DNA from: CAYVTZ01 sp964454685
Lineage (GTDB): Bacteria > Bacillota > Clostridia > Christensenellales > Christensenellaceae
NCBI GenBank assembly: GCA_964454685.1
Contig: CAYVTZ010000014.1
Location: 3,243-67,242, forward strand
Direction of reading: 5' to 3'
DNA length: 64,000 bases
A model generated the notes under the pieces. It was given only the letters and a program-made list of their open reading frames with translations. It did no database searches and was not told the DNA's origin. Every line of letters starts with the position of its first letter. Position 1 is the stretch's first letter. The translations under genes were made by a program, and so were the position numbers. Positions 7,725 through 16,661 of the stretch are shown piece by piece.

Positions 7725-9177
7725 ACTTTTATATTCCGTCCGTTGGCGGTTTGTTATCATATATGTTATTTTAGTTGGTATCGTATTTGGCATCATCTCT
7801 GTTGCGTTGTCCGCAATGGTGAAGAACTATTTGGTGAGCCAGAGGTTAGCCGAGCAGATGCAGGGCGCTAGCAATACGGCGGTACAGGTTTCGCCTTCTT
7901 TGAACGATTCGGACGCGTCTTCGCTATACGATGTTGTGGTGAGCAACAGCAAGAACGAGGGCGGCCGCTTTCTGGTGGTGAACAGCTCCGGCACGGTGGT
8001 GGCGGACGCATTTTCCGCGCTGAACGGTTCGCGGTTGACGCACCGGGAGGTCAACGACATCGTATACGGGTTCAACTCCTCCTCCTATGGATTTCATCAG
8101 ATTTATGATGAGACAACCGGGGAGCCGATTTGGGCATTATATTGCGTTTCTGCCATTGTAAACAACGGGCGCATTCTGGGTGCGGTCGTATATTCCGCGA
8201 GCATTCAGGATGTGATCACGGCAACAGACCGATTGCAGGTACAGACCATTTGGATTTTCGGGGTTTCCTGCGGCATTATCATCTTATTGAGCATGTTTTC
8301 TACGGGATATATCACCAAGCCGGTCAAGGCGTTGACGAGCGCGGCATTGAAGGTTTCGAGCGGTGACCTTACACAGCGCGCACACATCAAGGGGAAGGGT
8401 GAGATTGCAGAGCTGGGGCAGACCTTTAACATGATGTGCGAACGACTGCAAAATATCGACACACAACGCAGTGAGTTTGTTTCGGATGTTTCTCACGAAT
8501 TGAAAACGCCGCTGGCGTCCATGAAAATCCTGGTTGAGTCTTTGCTTTATCAGGACCATGTGCCGGAAGAGCTATATCAAGAGTTTTTAGGGGATATCAA
8601 TAACGAGATTGATCGCCTGAACAGCCTGATCAATGATTTGCTGCTGATGTCGAAGATGGAGAACGACACGATTGCGCTGAACATCGAAAAGGAATCGTTG
8701 CGCGGGGTGCTGCAAAAGTGCATCAACGCGTTGCTGCCCATTGCAACGCGCAAGGGAGTGGAAATCACCTTTTTGCCGGGCGCAGATGTGGAACTGGAAT
8801 GTGATTCGCTCAAGCTGAGACAGGCGCTGAATAATTTGATCGAAAATGCAATCAAATATTCCAAAGACAACGGACTGGTGCGCATTGTGGCGCGTCGCGC
8901 AGGTGGCGAAGCGGTGGTCAGCATTGAGGATAATGGCGTGGGCATGCCGAAAGAGCATTTGCCGCGCATCTTTGAGCGCTTTTACCGTGTGGACAAAGCG
9001 CGCGCGCGGGAGACGGGAGGGAGCGGACTTGGGCTTTATATTGTGAGCCGCATCGTGCTGATGCACGCCGGCCGCATTGAAGTGGAAAGCCGGGAGGGAG
9101 TTGGATCGAAATTCACGGTGCATTTGCCGCTGTTGCAACGCAAGACTCTCGAACTAAAGGAGAATGAAGATGCGTAA
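7708..9177 (+). CDS. Membrane sensor histidine kinase (start codon unusual)
   Basis: The kinase has an extracytoplasmic domain, a second membrane helix (IFGVSCGIIILLSMFS), HAMP, the phospho-acceptor motif SHELKTPLASMK and the ATPase boxes (NLIENAIKYS, EDNGVGMP, GGSGLGLYI). The first ATG/GTG/TTG in frame is a TTG at 7807. That would remove the first membrane helix (about 7744-7806, RFVIIYVILVGIVFGIIS), which is plainly in frame after a stop at 7684-7686. I place the start at an ATT codon at 7708, overlapping the regulator's end. His263 is then the phosphorylated residue in a 489-residue protein. The start codon is inferred; the rest is firm. Confidence 0.85.
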   Translation: MLQANKLLYSVRWRFVIIYVILVGIVFGIISVALSAMVKNYLVSQRLAEQMQGASNTAVQVSPSLNDSDASSLYDVVVSNSKNEGGRFLVVNSSGTVVADAFSALNGSRLTHREVNDIVYGFNSSSYGFHQIYDETTGEPIWALYCVSAIVNNGRILGAVVYSASIQDVITATDRLQVQTIWIFGVSCGIIILLSMFSTGYITKPVKALTSAALKVSSGDLTQRAHIKGKGEIAELGQTFNMMCERLQNIDTQRSEFVSDVSHELKTPLASMKILVESLLYQDHVPEELYQEFLGDINNEIDRLNSLINDLLLMSKMENDTIALNIEKESLRGVLQKCINALLPIATRKGVEITFLPGADVELECDSLKLRQALNNLIENAIKYSKDNGLVRIVARRAGGEAVVSIEDNGVGMPKEHLPRIFERFYRVDKARARETGGSGLGLYIVSRIVLMHAGRIEVESREGVGSKFTVHLPLLQRKTLELKENEDA

Positions 9178-10132
9178 GATATGGGTTGGATTTTTGGTGA
9201 TTTTGCTGTCGATGAGTCTGATGGCATGCGGACAGCCGCAGGAGCAGACCAGTGCGGCGCCGGTACCCATCAATCCGGTACCGGAGGCGGTCAGCAAGGA
9301 CAAATCTACCGCGAAGTTGTATTTCGGATATGCGGATAAGCCGCTGCTGCTTTCGGAAAGTCGCGCGTTTGACGTGCCTGTCAACGAAAATGTAGAGACC
9401 TCTGTGGTCAAAGAACTGATTAAAGGACCTTCTGCGAGCCGCATGGATTTTACACCTATCATCAACCCCGCAACCAAGGTGGTGGGGATGTCGCTGTTGC
9501 CGGGGGATGGCAACATTGTGGGTGTGACGCTGAGCAAGGAGTTTTTGCTGCCGGTGGAAGAAAAAAACGGGGAAGAGCGCTTGAATCGTGCGTCCGAGCA
9601 GACGCGCCGCATGCTGGCGGTGTATTCCATCGTTAATACGCTGGTGGAGCAAGGGCTGTATGCCCGCGTGCAGATTTTGATTGACGATGACAACACGGGA
9701 ACGGGCAGACCCATTACATTGCAGGAGTCGGGCTTGGACAGCAATGCGGTTGCAGAGCCGTTTGCGCGAGATGGCTCTATCATATTGAATGGGGCGAACA
9801 CGGTGCGCGAGATTCTTGCGGCGATTGAAAACAAGGATTATTCAACGCTGTACTCGTACATTGCGTATAAGAATGCCTATGGGCAGGACAAACCATCCAT
9901 GGAGGACTTTGTGGCGGAAATCAACAACCGTAAGCTGTCATTATCCGACGCGAAAGTGCTGGATTCTGCGCTGGGTGCGGACGGCACCACGGACATTGTG
10001 ATGGTGGATGCGGTATTAAGCTTTAAGGACGATCAAACGTATGTGATGAACAATGTTCCGCTGCGTATGTTTTTGGAGAATGGCATTTGGAAGATGTCTT
10101 ATAACGTGTTCAGTAAGAATTTTTTGAGTTAG
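9170..10132 (+). CDS. GerMN-domain lipoprotein
   Basis: A 320-residue secreted lipoprotein. A signal peptide ends in the lipobox LMAC. A GerMN domain follows (about residues 45-190, with TSVVKELIKGP, GVTLSKEFLLP and VYSIVNTLVEQG). The C-terminal half is an NTF2-like or unrecognised domain of about 100 residues. GerMN domains occur in sporulation protein GerM and in actinobacterial LpqB. The ATG at 9170 is eight bases after AAAGGA and overlaps the kinase stop; the ATG at 9164 is too close to the ribosome binding site. The position suggests an envelope partner of the two-component system. Confidence 0.82.
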   Translation: MRKIWVGFLVILLSMSLMACGQPQEQTSAAPVPINPVPEAVSKDKSTAKLYFGYADKPLLLSESRAFDVPVNENVETSVVKELIKGPSASRMDFTPIINPATKVVGMSLLPGDGNIVGVTLSKEFLLPVEEKNGEERLNRASEQTRRMLAVYSIVNTLVEQGLYARVQILIDDDNTGTGRPITLQESGLDSNAVAEPFARDGSIILNGANTVREILAAIENKDYSTLYSYIAYKNAYGQDKPSMEDFVAEINNRKLSLSDAKVLDSALGADGTTDIVMVDAVLSFKDDQTYVMNNVPLRMFLENGIWKMSYNVFSKNFLS

Positions 10133-10142
10133 GACGAAGTGC

Positions 10143-11591
10143 ATGAGCAAGCGGATTTTGCTGCTGATCCTTAGCGTGTGTGTGTGCCTGATGTGTGCAT
10201 GCTCGATGGTACGGGAGGACGCGGCGAACCTGAAAACTGAATATGAGATCGTTCCGCTGGCGCAGGAGATCGATCTAACCCCCGGCATTTCGGTCAACGC
10301 CGTGCTGTATTTTCCCAATCGGAATGGCACCAAGTTGACGGCACAGACGCACAAGGTGGAAGTGGCGCAGGATCAGCGTGTGGAGGATGCGATACTCAAG
10401 GCGCTGTTTTTGGGAACGGACGCGCAGGACTTGCGATCGCTTTCGCAGGGGCTGTTGTATGACCGTGTGGAGGTGCTTTCGGATGTGGTCAATGTCTATT
10501 TGTTGAGCAAGCATTTTGTCAATGACAGCGATCTATTGCAGGCGAAGCTGGCGATTGCGTCTACACTGGCGGACTTTACAGGCATGAAATATGTGAATGT
10601 GTTTGTGGATGGCAGACAGGCGGGATACCAGGGGACTCCGACAGGCGCGCTGCGCAAGTCAAACGACCTTTTGGAGGACATGACGGCGTATGGAACCAAT
10701 TCCGAAGCCCAAAACCCGACCATGAACGCGACTCTGTATTTCCTTGATCCGTCGGAATCGTATTTACTTGCGGAAACGCGCAGCATCACTTTTCGTAATG
10801 ACAGCAATCTGGAACCGGAGAGCTTATATGCCCAGGAATTGGTTCGGCAACTGATTCAGGGGCCTGAAAACACGTATAATCATCTGCCGTCCATTGATCC
10901 GACGATGCAGCTTTTTGAGCCGCCCACCATTGTGGAGCGCGGAGGACAGCGCATTCTGCATTTGAACTTCAAAGGGAGAATGCCTGCGGTCTATACGCAG
11001 GGATATGCGGATGGGCAGCGCCTTGCCATTGCCGCGTTGACGCATACACTGTTTGGGTTTTTGCCGAACATCGATGGAATGGAAATCTATGTGGATGGCA
11101 TGGAACGCGCCGCAACACTGGTCTACCGGCCGGAACAATTTGAGGACTTGAAGGGGAAAGAGATTTTGCTGTACCTGCCAAACAGCGACTATTCGCTGCT
11201 GTCAGGGGTGGAGCGCGTGGTACAGGAGGCACAGGCTCCGTATTTGGAAACATTGCTGCTGGAGCTGATGAAGGGGCCGGTTTCGCGTGATTCCAGCACC
11301 ATCATGCCGGCGTTCCCTGCGGGGATTACGCAGGAGCAAATCAACGAAGTATATTTGGCGGGCGACATTGCAGTGGTGGATTTTTCCGGCGAAGTGGCGC
11401 AGCCCATGCAAACTTTGAGCGAGGACGACGAATATTTGTGGCTATATTCGATTGTGAATACGCTGACCAACATGCCGCGCGTAAAGCGCGTGCAGTTTCT
11501 ACTGGATGGGGAACGTGTGGCGCACCTTGGTAAAGACGTTTTTTATGTGATGGATCCCTTGTTGAAAAACCCGGGTATCATAAAGTATTAA
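10143..11591 (+). CDS. Lipoprotein with two or three GerMN domains
   Basis: A 482-residue lipoprotein. The signal peptide ends in MCAC. Repeated GerMN-type units follow: one at about residues 55-160 (VEDAILKALFLGT), one at about 195-310 (QELVRQLIQGPENT, HLNFKGRMP, LTHTLFGFLPNIDG) and one at about 335-470 (LLLELMKGPVSRD, VDFSGEV, YSIVNTLTNMPRVK). The 'L..L..GP' and 'SIVNTL' signatures recur in each unit and in the gene upstream, so the two genes are probably duplicates that diverged. It starts 10 bases after the previous stop and belongs to the same operon. Its ligand is unknown. Confidence 0.8.
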   Translation: MSKRILLLILSVCVCLMCACSMVREDAANLKTEYEIVPLAQEIDLTPGISVNAVLYFPNRNGTKLTAQTHKVEVAQDQRVEDAILKALFLGTDAQDLRSLSQGLLYDRVEVLSDVVNVYLLSKHFVNDSDLLQAKLAIASTLADFTGMKYVNVFVDGRQAGYQGTPTGALRKSNDLLEDMTAYGTNSEAQNPTMNATLYFLDPSESYLLAETRSITFRNDSNLEPESLYAQELVRQLIQGPENTYNHLPSIDPTMQLFEPPTIVERGGQRILHLNFKGRMPAVYTQGYADGQRLAIAALTHTLFGFLPNIDGMEIYVDGMERAATLVYRPEQFEDLKGKEILLYLPNSDYSLLSGVERVVQEAQAPYLETLLLELMKGPVSRDSSTIMPAFPAGITQEQINEVYLAGDIAVVDFSGEVAQPMQTLSEDDEYLWLYSIVNTLTNMPRVKRVQFLLDGERVAHLGKDVFYVMDPLLKNPGIIKY

Positions 11592-11614
11592 ATTTTTAGT
11601 GTTTGGAGGAAGTT

Positions 11615-12118
11615 ATGAACTCGAAAATCAGGACGTTTTGTGCGGCGGCTATCGTGACGGCGCTGGTTTATGTCGTCACCTTTACCATTTCGATTCCGGT
11701 TGCGGCGATCAATGGTGCGTACTTTAACATTGGCGATATCATCATCTATTGTGGCGCGTTTGTGCTGGGCGGGCCGTGGGGCGCGCTGGCTGCCGGCATT
11801 GGCAGCATGCTTGCCGACATCACGCTGGGCGCGATGATTTATGCGCCCGCAACGCTGGTGGTGAAGGCGTGCATGGTTATTCCGATGATTTTGCTGACCC
11901 GAAAAGCAGCAAACTTCAAACGCTATGCGATCGGATGCCTGCTGGGCGCGGTGATTTTATGCGGCGGATATTTTGCTTATGAGACCATCCTGTACACCAT
12001 TTCCGCATCGATTTTGACGCTGCCTTTGAACGCCTTGCAGGGCGCATTTGGCGCAGGCGTTGCGATCGCGCTGTACAAGCCGATGCGAGCCATCCGCGTG
12101 CGAATGGGCTATCGGTGA
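11615..12118 (+). CDS. ECF transporter S component (riboflavin-transporter-like family)
   Basis: A 167-residue membrane protein with five or six helices. The conserved core YFNIGDIIIYCGAFVLGG and MIYAPATLVVKACM matches the ECF_ribofla_trS (DUF1393-like) substrate-binding family. It would capture a vitamin-type ligand and work with a shared EcfAA'T module encoded elsewhere. The ATG at 11615 is preceded by GGAGGA; a TTG at 11603 is ignored. No riboswitch is visible upstream, so the ligand cannot be inferred. Confidence 0.83.
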   Translation: MNSKIRTFCAAAIVTALVYVVTFTISIPVAAINGAYFNIGDIIIYCGAFVLGGPWGALAAGIGSMLADITLGAMIYAPATLVVKACMVIPMILLTRKAANFKRYAIGCLLGAVILCGGYFAYETILYTISASILTLPLNALQGAFGAGVAIALYKPMRAIRVRMGYR

Positions 12119-12181
12119 TGCGCACGGAGAAACATAATTGCAGGCTTGAAAAGAGTGATGCGTTGGCAAGGGAGGACTGCT

Positions 12182-12886
12182 ATGAAGCTGACTGTTTTAG
12201 GAAAATACGGACCGTTTCCGGCGGCGGGCGGCGGAACATCGTCGTATCTGCTTTCTTGTGGCGGCAAACAGATTTTGATGGACGCCGGCAGTGGCAGCAT
12301 GTCCCGCTTACAGCAATTTTTGGAGGTAGAGCAGCTTGACGCGGTGCTGCTGAGTCATTTGCACCACGATCATTGCAGTGAAATGAATCTGCTGAAGTAC
12401 GTTAAAAAAGCGGATATTCCTGTTTATTTGAGTGCGACACCGCAGCGGGAGCACGATCAGATTGCAGAGTGCGCGCGTTTTTTGACGCAGCGTATCACAG
12501 ACGGTTTGTGTGTGATGATCGGCGAAGCGGAAGTGACCTTTTTTGCCGTGCGGCATCCCGTGGAGTGCTACGCAATCAAGATCTGTGCGGAAAAGCGAAC
12601 GCTGGTCTATACGGGTGACACCGTATATTTTGACGCGCTGGCAGACTTTTGCACGGGTGCGGATGCCTTGCTGATAGACAGTGGCTTTCTTACGACGCAG
12701 CCGTGGCGGGAGGGGTTACCGCATCTGTATGTGGAGCAGGCGGCACAGCTTGCGGCGAAGGCCGGCGTTGGGAAACTTTATCTTTCACACATCAATCCCG
12801 ATTACAAAGAGCAGGATATCCTGCAAGAGTCGCGTGCCTTTGCGCGAAGAGAGCTGGTTCAGGAAATGCAGACTTATGAGATTTAG
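12182..12886 (+). CDS. MBL-fold metallo-hydrolase (RNase Z-like family)
   Basis: A 234-residue metallo-beta-lactamase-fold protein. It carries the HLHHDH zinc motif, a later histidine (RHPVECYAI), the acidic ligand in YTGDTVYFD and a final histidine in YLSHINPDY. The N-terminus (MKLTVLGKYGPFPAAGGGTSSYLL) resembles stand-alone hydrolases related to RNase Z rather than RNase Z itself. ATG 12182 follows GGAGG by six bases. The gene is seven bases before comEC and probably cotranscribed with it. The substrate is unknown. Confidence 0.85.
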   Translation: MKLTVLGKYGPFPAAGGGTSSYLLSCGGKQILMDAGSGSMSRLQQFLEVEQLDAVLLSHLHHDHCSEMNLLKYVKKADIPVYLSATPQREHDQIAECARFLTQRITDGLCVMIGEAEVTFFAVRHPVECYAIKICAEKRTLVYTGDTVYFDALADFCTGADALLIDSGFLTTQPWREGLPHLYVEQAAQLAAKAGVGKLYLSHINPDYKEQDILQESRAFARRELVQEMQTYEI

Positions 12887-12892
12887 CAGGGT

Positions 12893-15100
12893 ATGAAGCA
12901 GATCGTCAACAAAAGACCGTTGTTTTTTAGCGTCATCCTTTTTGTGATTGGGATTGCGCTGGCGTATTATGCCAAACTGCCGCAAATGCCGGGGTGGATT
13001 TTAACTTTGGCAGGCGCGGTGGTCTTTTTGTTGCTGTTGATCCGCAAGCATCCGCGGGCGGTGTGGGGATTGTATGCCGTGATGCTGGGTTTGGGGATGT
13101 TGCTTTTTCCGATACAATATGCCGCAGGATATGAACCGGAGTGGAATGGGAAGCAGGCAGGCGTGCATGCGCGCGTGTATGAGCGCAGCATGGGCGAGAG
13201 CAACAACCGCTATCTGCTTTCTGAAGTGCAGTTAACCATAGAAGGAGCGACGCAAAGCTACCCCAAACTGATTGAACTGAACACACAGGAGATGCTTTCG
13301 GTGGGCGATATTTTAGAGTTTGAAACTACGATCTCGCTACCGGATGATTTGCGTAACCCCAATAACTTCAACGAGCGGATGTATTTGAGCACCAAAAACA
13401 TCGGATTCACCTGCTATCAAAGCAATTTCAAGGTGGTGGGGTGGAAATGGGGCATTTTGGATTTCTCCTTTGCGCTGCGCGAGCAGCTTTCCCAAAACAT
13501 TGATCTGTTGTTCACGCCGGAAAACGCACCCATTGCAAAAGCGATGATACTTGGCATTCAAGACGACCTGCCACAGGATCTGCGCGCCGATTTCGCCAAG
13601 ACGGGCATTGCGCATGTGCTGGCGCTTTCAGGCCTGCACGTTTCTGTGGTGGTACTGCTTTTGGGATATTTACTCAAAAAAATGCGGCTGAATCGGCATG
13701 TGCGGTTTGCGATTTTGATTGCATCGCTGCTGTTCTTTTTGACCACTACGGGGTTTGCGCCGTCCATCGTGCGTGCCGTGCTGCTGTCTATTTTTCTAAT
13801 CATCGGGCGATGGACGTTTTCTGACCGTGATACGCTAACCTACTTGAGCGTGAGCGCCATTGTGATGCTGATCGGCAATGCAACACTGCTGTTTTCCGCG
13901 GGATTTTTGATGTCCTACGCCGCAATGTTTGGCATATTATTTTTGCTGCCGCCGCTATCCCGGCTGCTGTATAAGGTGATGCCGCTGAAGCTGGCAGAAT
14001 CGCTGGCGGTTTCGATTGCTGCATCGATCGCAGTGGCACCGCTGACGGCGTTTTATTTCGGTAATATTTCACTCCTATCGCTCGTTACAAGCTTGTTTGC
14101 AATCCCGTTGACGATGTGTATTGTCTGTTTGACCGGTGCAAGTGCGGCGTTTTCGTTGTTTTTTGCGCCTGTCGCGCAGTTTTTTGCTTGGCTTTCCGAG
14201 GGGTGCATCATCGCGCTGCGATATTGCAACGACTTTTTTGTGCGACTGAATATCGGATACTTGGAGACTACGGTGAAGTCGGTCTGGGTGGGAGTGGCGG
14301 TGATGGCGCTGCTGTTTATACTTTCGGACTATCTGATGGTCAGGCGCAGAACGAAGGCAATATTAAGTGGCATTCTGTGTGGCGTGCTGGTGCTGGGTGT
14401 GATGTTTGGCGGCGGTGGAACGCAGGGGCGTGATCAAGTGGTGATATTGGATGTAGGCACGGGGGACAGCATCCACATTCAGGCAGGAGACAAAAATTAT
14501 TTCATTGACAACGGCGGCACGATGCAAAAATCCAACGTCAACGACTACGTAAAGCAGAACAAAATCGTGTTTGACGCGGTGGTTGTGACCAATACCAAGT
14601 CCAATAACTTAGAACGGCTGATGGAAACGGATGTGGTGGGCATGATGTATACACGCGAGGATTATGAGCCAAAGGCGTATGAGCAAAAAATTCCCGCGCG
14701 CACATATCAATTATATGATAAAATAGAATTGAGTAATACGCTGGCACTGGAAGTGTGCGCGATGGACGAAAAGTATACCTCGCTGCTGTTGCGACAGAAC
14801 GGCGAGGCGGTGTGTCTGTTTGCGCAAAACAAGGCGCAAGAGCTGATGGAGCTGACGGAGCGTGTGCAAGTGGTGAAACTGTCCGGCGGTGGCGCAAAAG
14901 GAAGCATGACACAGGAATTGCTGGCGGTGCTACAGCCAAAGGCGGTGATCTGCTCGGTGAAACTGCCCAATCAGAAGGAGCTGCCGGATGCGCAGGTGCT
15001 GGCGCTGCTGGAGCAAAAGGATGTTGCGGTCTATCTAACGGGCGAGCGCGGCGCAGTGACCATCCGTCTGCCCGAAGGGCGTATAGAAACGATAAAGTAG
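12893..15100 (+). CDS. comEC: ComEC/Rec2-type DNA internalisation protein with degenerate MBL domain
   Basis: A 735-residue membrane protein. It has an N-terminal membrane pair, a DUF4131/OB-like region, and the Competence domain with many helices (LALSGLHVSVVVLLLGYLL, ATTGFAPSIVRAVLLS-type motifs). A C-terminal domain corresponds to the MBL part. The domain order and length fit ComEC, which moves single-stranded DNA across the membrane. In the MBL part DVGTGDSI and IDNGG remain, but the expected THxHxDH ligand block reads TNTKSNN, so metal binding should be lost. No other competence gene is present apart from holA next door, the usual neighbour. Confidence 0.88.
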   Translation: MKQIVNKRPLFFSVILFVIGIALAYYAKLPQMPGWILTLAGAVVFLLLLIRKHPRAVWGLYAVMLGLGMLLFPIQYAAGYEPEWNGKQAGVHARVYERSMGESNNRYLLSEVQLTIEGATQSYPKLIELNTQEMLSVGDILEFETTISLPDDLRNPNNFNERMYLSTKNIGFTCYQSNFKVVGWKWGILDFSFALREQLSQNIDLLFTPENAPIAKAMILGIQDDLPQDLRADFAKTGIAHVLALSGLHVSVVVLLLGYLLKKMRLNRHVRFAILIASLLFFLTTTGFAPSIVRAVLLSIFLIIGRWTFSDRDTLTYLSVSAIVMLIGNATLLFSAGFLMSYAAMFGILFLLPPLSRLLYKVMPLKLAESLAVSIAASIAVAPLTAFYFGNISLLSLVTSLFAIPLTMCIVCLTGASAAFSLFFAPVAQFFAWLSEGCIIALRYCNDFFVRLNIGYLETTVKSVWVGVAVMALLFILSDYLMVRRRTKAILSGILCGVLVLGVMFGGGGTQGRDQVVILDVGTGDSIHIQAGDKNYFIDNGGTMQKSNVNDYVKQNKIVFDAVVVTNTKSNNLERLMETDVVGMMYTREDYEPKAYEQKIPARTYQLYDKIELSNTLALEVCAMDEKYTSLLLRQNGEAVCLFAQNKAQELMELTERVQVVKLSGGGAKGSMTQELLAVLQPKAVICSVKLPNQKELPDAQVLALLEQKDVAVYLTGERGAVTIRLPEGRIETIK

Positions 15101-15108
15101 GTTATGAG

Positions 15109-16110
15109 ATGCAGGGAATGCAAGCATTAGGCAAGGCAATGGAGTTGCAACAAAAAACGTGGGTTCTGCTTTGTGGCGAGAATGAGTTTTTGAAGCGCAG
15201 CATCTATGAAAAATTGATCGCGGGATTGCAGATGCCGGAGCTGAATCTAACCGTTTTTGACGGCGATGTGGATGCAACGACCCTGCAAGAGGCGGTGGGG
15301 ACGTTGCCGTTTTTGGATGAGCGTCGTGTGATTGTGGTGCGCGATACGGCGGTTTTATCCGCGCAAAGCGGAGCGGAGCAATCCAAGGCTTGGGCGGCGT
15401 TGCGCATTCCGGATTGCAACCGTGTGATTGTTTGGACGAGCGGCAAGGCGGACAAGCGCAAGGCGCTATACAAGCAGATTGCAGAACGTGGCGCTGTGGT
15501 GGACTGCGATATGGCGAGCGAGGCGGAGATGATGCAGTACATTGAGGCAGCTGCCAAGCGCAGCAATTTGCTGATTTCGCGCGCTGCCGCGCGGCGGCTG
15601 AATGAGAAGCTGGGCGGAGACTTTGGCGGCGTGCATAATGAGATGCAAAAGCTTGCCAGCATTTGCCGTGGCGAGATTACAGAAAAGGATATTGACCGCT
15701 ATGTGATCGACAGCATGCAGTTTAGCGTATTTCGATTGCATGAGCTGATGATTGCAGGGCAGCGAGAGGCTGCCAACAGGCTGCTGACGCGCATTTTTGC
15801 AGAGGACAGCAACCAGATGGGGTTGATTACGCTGCTTTCGAATAATTTCAGGCAGATGCTGATTGCGCGCGCCTGCCGCGATGCGCGATACGACGAGCGA
15901 CGCACGATCGAGCAGGTGATGACGCATGCGGGTGTGGCGGACTTTGTCGCGCGCAAGGCGGTGGCATATTGCAAGAGCTTCAGCGCGCCGCAGCTGCGCC
16001 GTGGTATCAAAAAGTTTGCGCAGATGGATTTTGACGCAAAGCAGGGCGTGATTGTGCTGCAACAGGATTTATTTCCGCTGCTGGTGGACATTTATGCGGG
16101 GAAAGTGTGA
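15109..16110 (+). CDS. holA: DNA polymerase III delta subunit
   Basis: A 333-residue clamp-loader subunit. The N-terminal region (WVLLCGENEFLKRSIYEKL), the RVIVV strand, FQ-type helices and the C-terminal collar (QFSVFRLHELMIAGQ, LLSNNFRQMLIARACRD) match HolA. The delta subunit opens the sliding clamp during replication. The start is uncertain among ATGs at 15109, 15118 and 15139; 15109 gives the usual length ahead of the LLCGE strand. The comEC-holA-rpsT order is the same as in Bacillus. Confidence 0.92.
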   Translation: MQGMQALGKAMELQQKTWVLLCGENEFLKRSIYEKLIAGLQMPELNLTVFDGDVDATTLQEAVGTLPFLDERRVIVVRDTAVLSAQSGAEQSKAWAALRIPDCNRVIVWTSGKADKRKALYKQIAERGAVVDCDMASEAEMMQYIEAAAKRSNLLISRAAARRLNEKLGGDFGGVHNEMQKLASICRGEITEKDIDRYVIDSMQFSVFRLHELMIAGQREAANRLLTRIFAEDSNQMGLITLLSNNFRQMLIARACRDARYDERRTIEQVMTHAGVADFVARKAVAYCKSFSAPQLRRGIKKFAQMDFDAKQGVIVLQQDLFPLLVDIYAGKV

Positions 16111-16117
16111 AGAACGC

Positions 16118-16144
16118 AAAAAAAAGACTGACTTGCGTCAGTCT
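16118..16144 (-). terminator. Intrinsic terminator of rpsT
   Basis: Read on the minus strand, AGACTGAC and GTCAGTCT form a perfect 8-bp stem with a 4-base loop, followed by a run of eight T. It lies just after the rpsT stop and also faces the end of holA. Confidence 0.9.
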
Positions 16145-16167
16145 AATATACAATCGATACGGGCGAA

Positions 16168-16431
16168 TTATTCCGCAGCTTGATTCAGATGTTTTGCCAA
16201 CTGAGCTTTTTTGCGGTTTGCTTTGTTTTTGTGAATCACGCCTTTGATTGCAGCTTTGTCCACTGCACTGACAGCTTTGACATAAAGTTCATCCTTGCTT
16301 GCGTCGTTTGCGACACATGCAGCATCAAACTTTTTCAAATCGGTCTTCAAAGCAGACTTCAAAGCCTTATTGCGCATCGTTTTCGTTTCAATGACTTTAA
16401 CGCGCTTTTTCGCGGATTTAATATTCGGCAA
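16168..16431 (-). CDS. rpsT: 30S ribosomal protein S20
   Basis: An 87-residue basic protein starting PNIKSAKKRVKVIETKT, with the AAIKGVIHKNKANRKKAQLAK end typical of S20, which binds 16S rRNA early in subunit assembly. I place the start at the TTG at 16431: a GGGGGTG ribosome binding site is six bases upstream, and the resulting MPNIKSAKKR start matches other S20 proteins. A GTG at 16440 would overlap that binding site. It is a single-gene unit with its own promoter and terminator. Confidence 0.95.
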   Translation of the reverse strand: MPNIKSAKKRVKVIETKTMRNKALKSALKTDLKKFDAACVANDASKDELYVKAVSAVDKAAIKGVIHKNKANRKKAQLAKHLNQAAE

Positions 16432-16468
16432 CTCATTCACCCCCGTGCTTATAAATTCAACAATAGCT

Positions 16469-16497
16469 ATGATAGCACATTAAGACCTGTAATGCAA
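16469..16497 (-). promoter_or_regulatory. Promoter of rpsT (extended -10)
   Basis: On the minus strand, TTGCAT and TATCAT are 17 bases apart with TGC before the -10. The bases ahead of and including the -35 (AAAACGCTTGCATT) are shared with the rpmB promoter at 52708-52736. Confidence 0.75.
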
Positions 16498-16661
16498 GCG
16501 TTTTTTCGGCAATATAAAAAATTTATGCTCCAACTGCGGGCATTTTGCTCCGGATTATGCCGGATTATGATGGATAAGGAGCCATGAGGCGTGGTGTGAT
16601 CGAAAAGCAGTGTTTGCAGCTGCACTGGCGCATGCTTTGCCTTTTTGCAAAATGGGGGCTC

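Noticed and set aside
14755..15108. The upstream extension of the holA frame
   Set aside because: It lies wholly inside the comEC coding region in another frame, has no family match, and HolA has its normal length without it.
16550..16569. Tandem 10-bp repeat (CCGGATTATG twice)
   Set aside because: Two copies only, with no coding or structural context; likely a slippage duplication.
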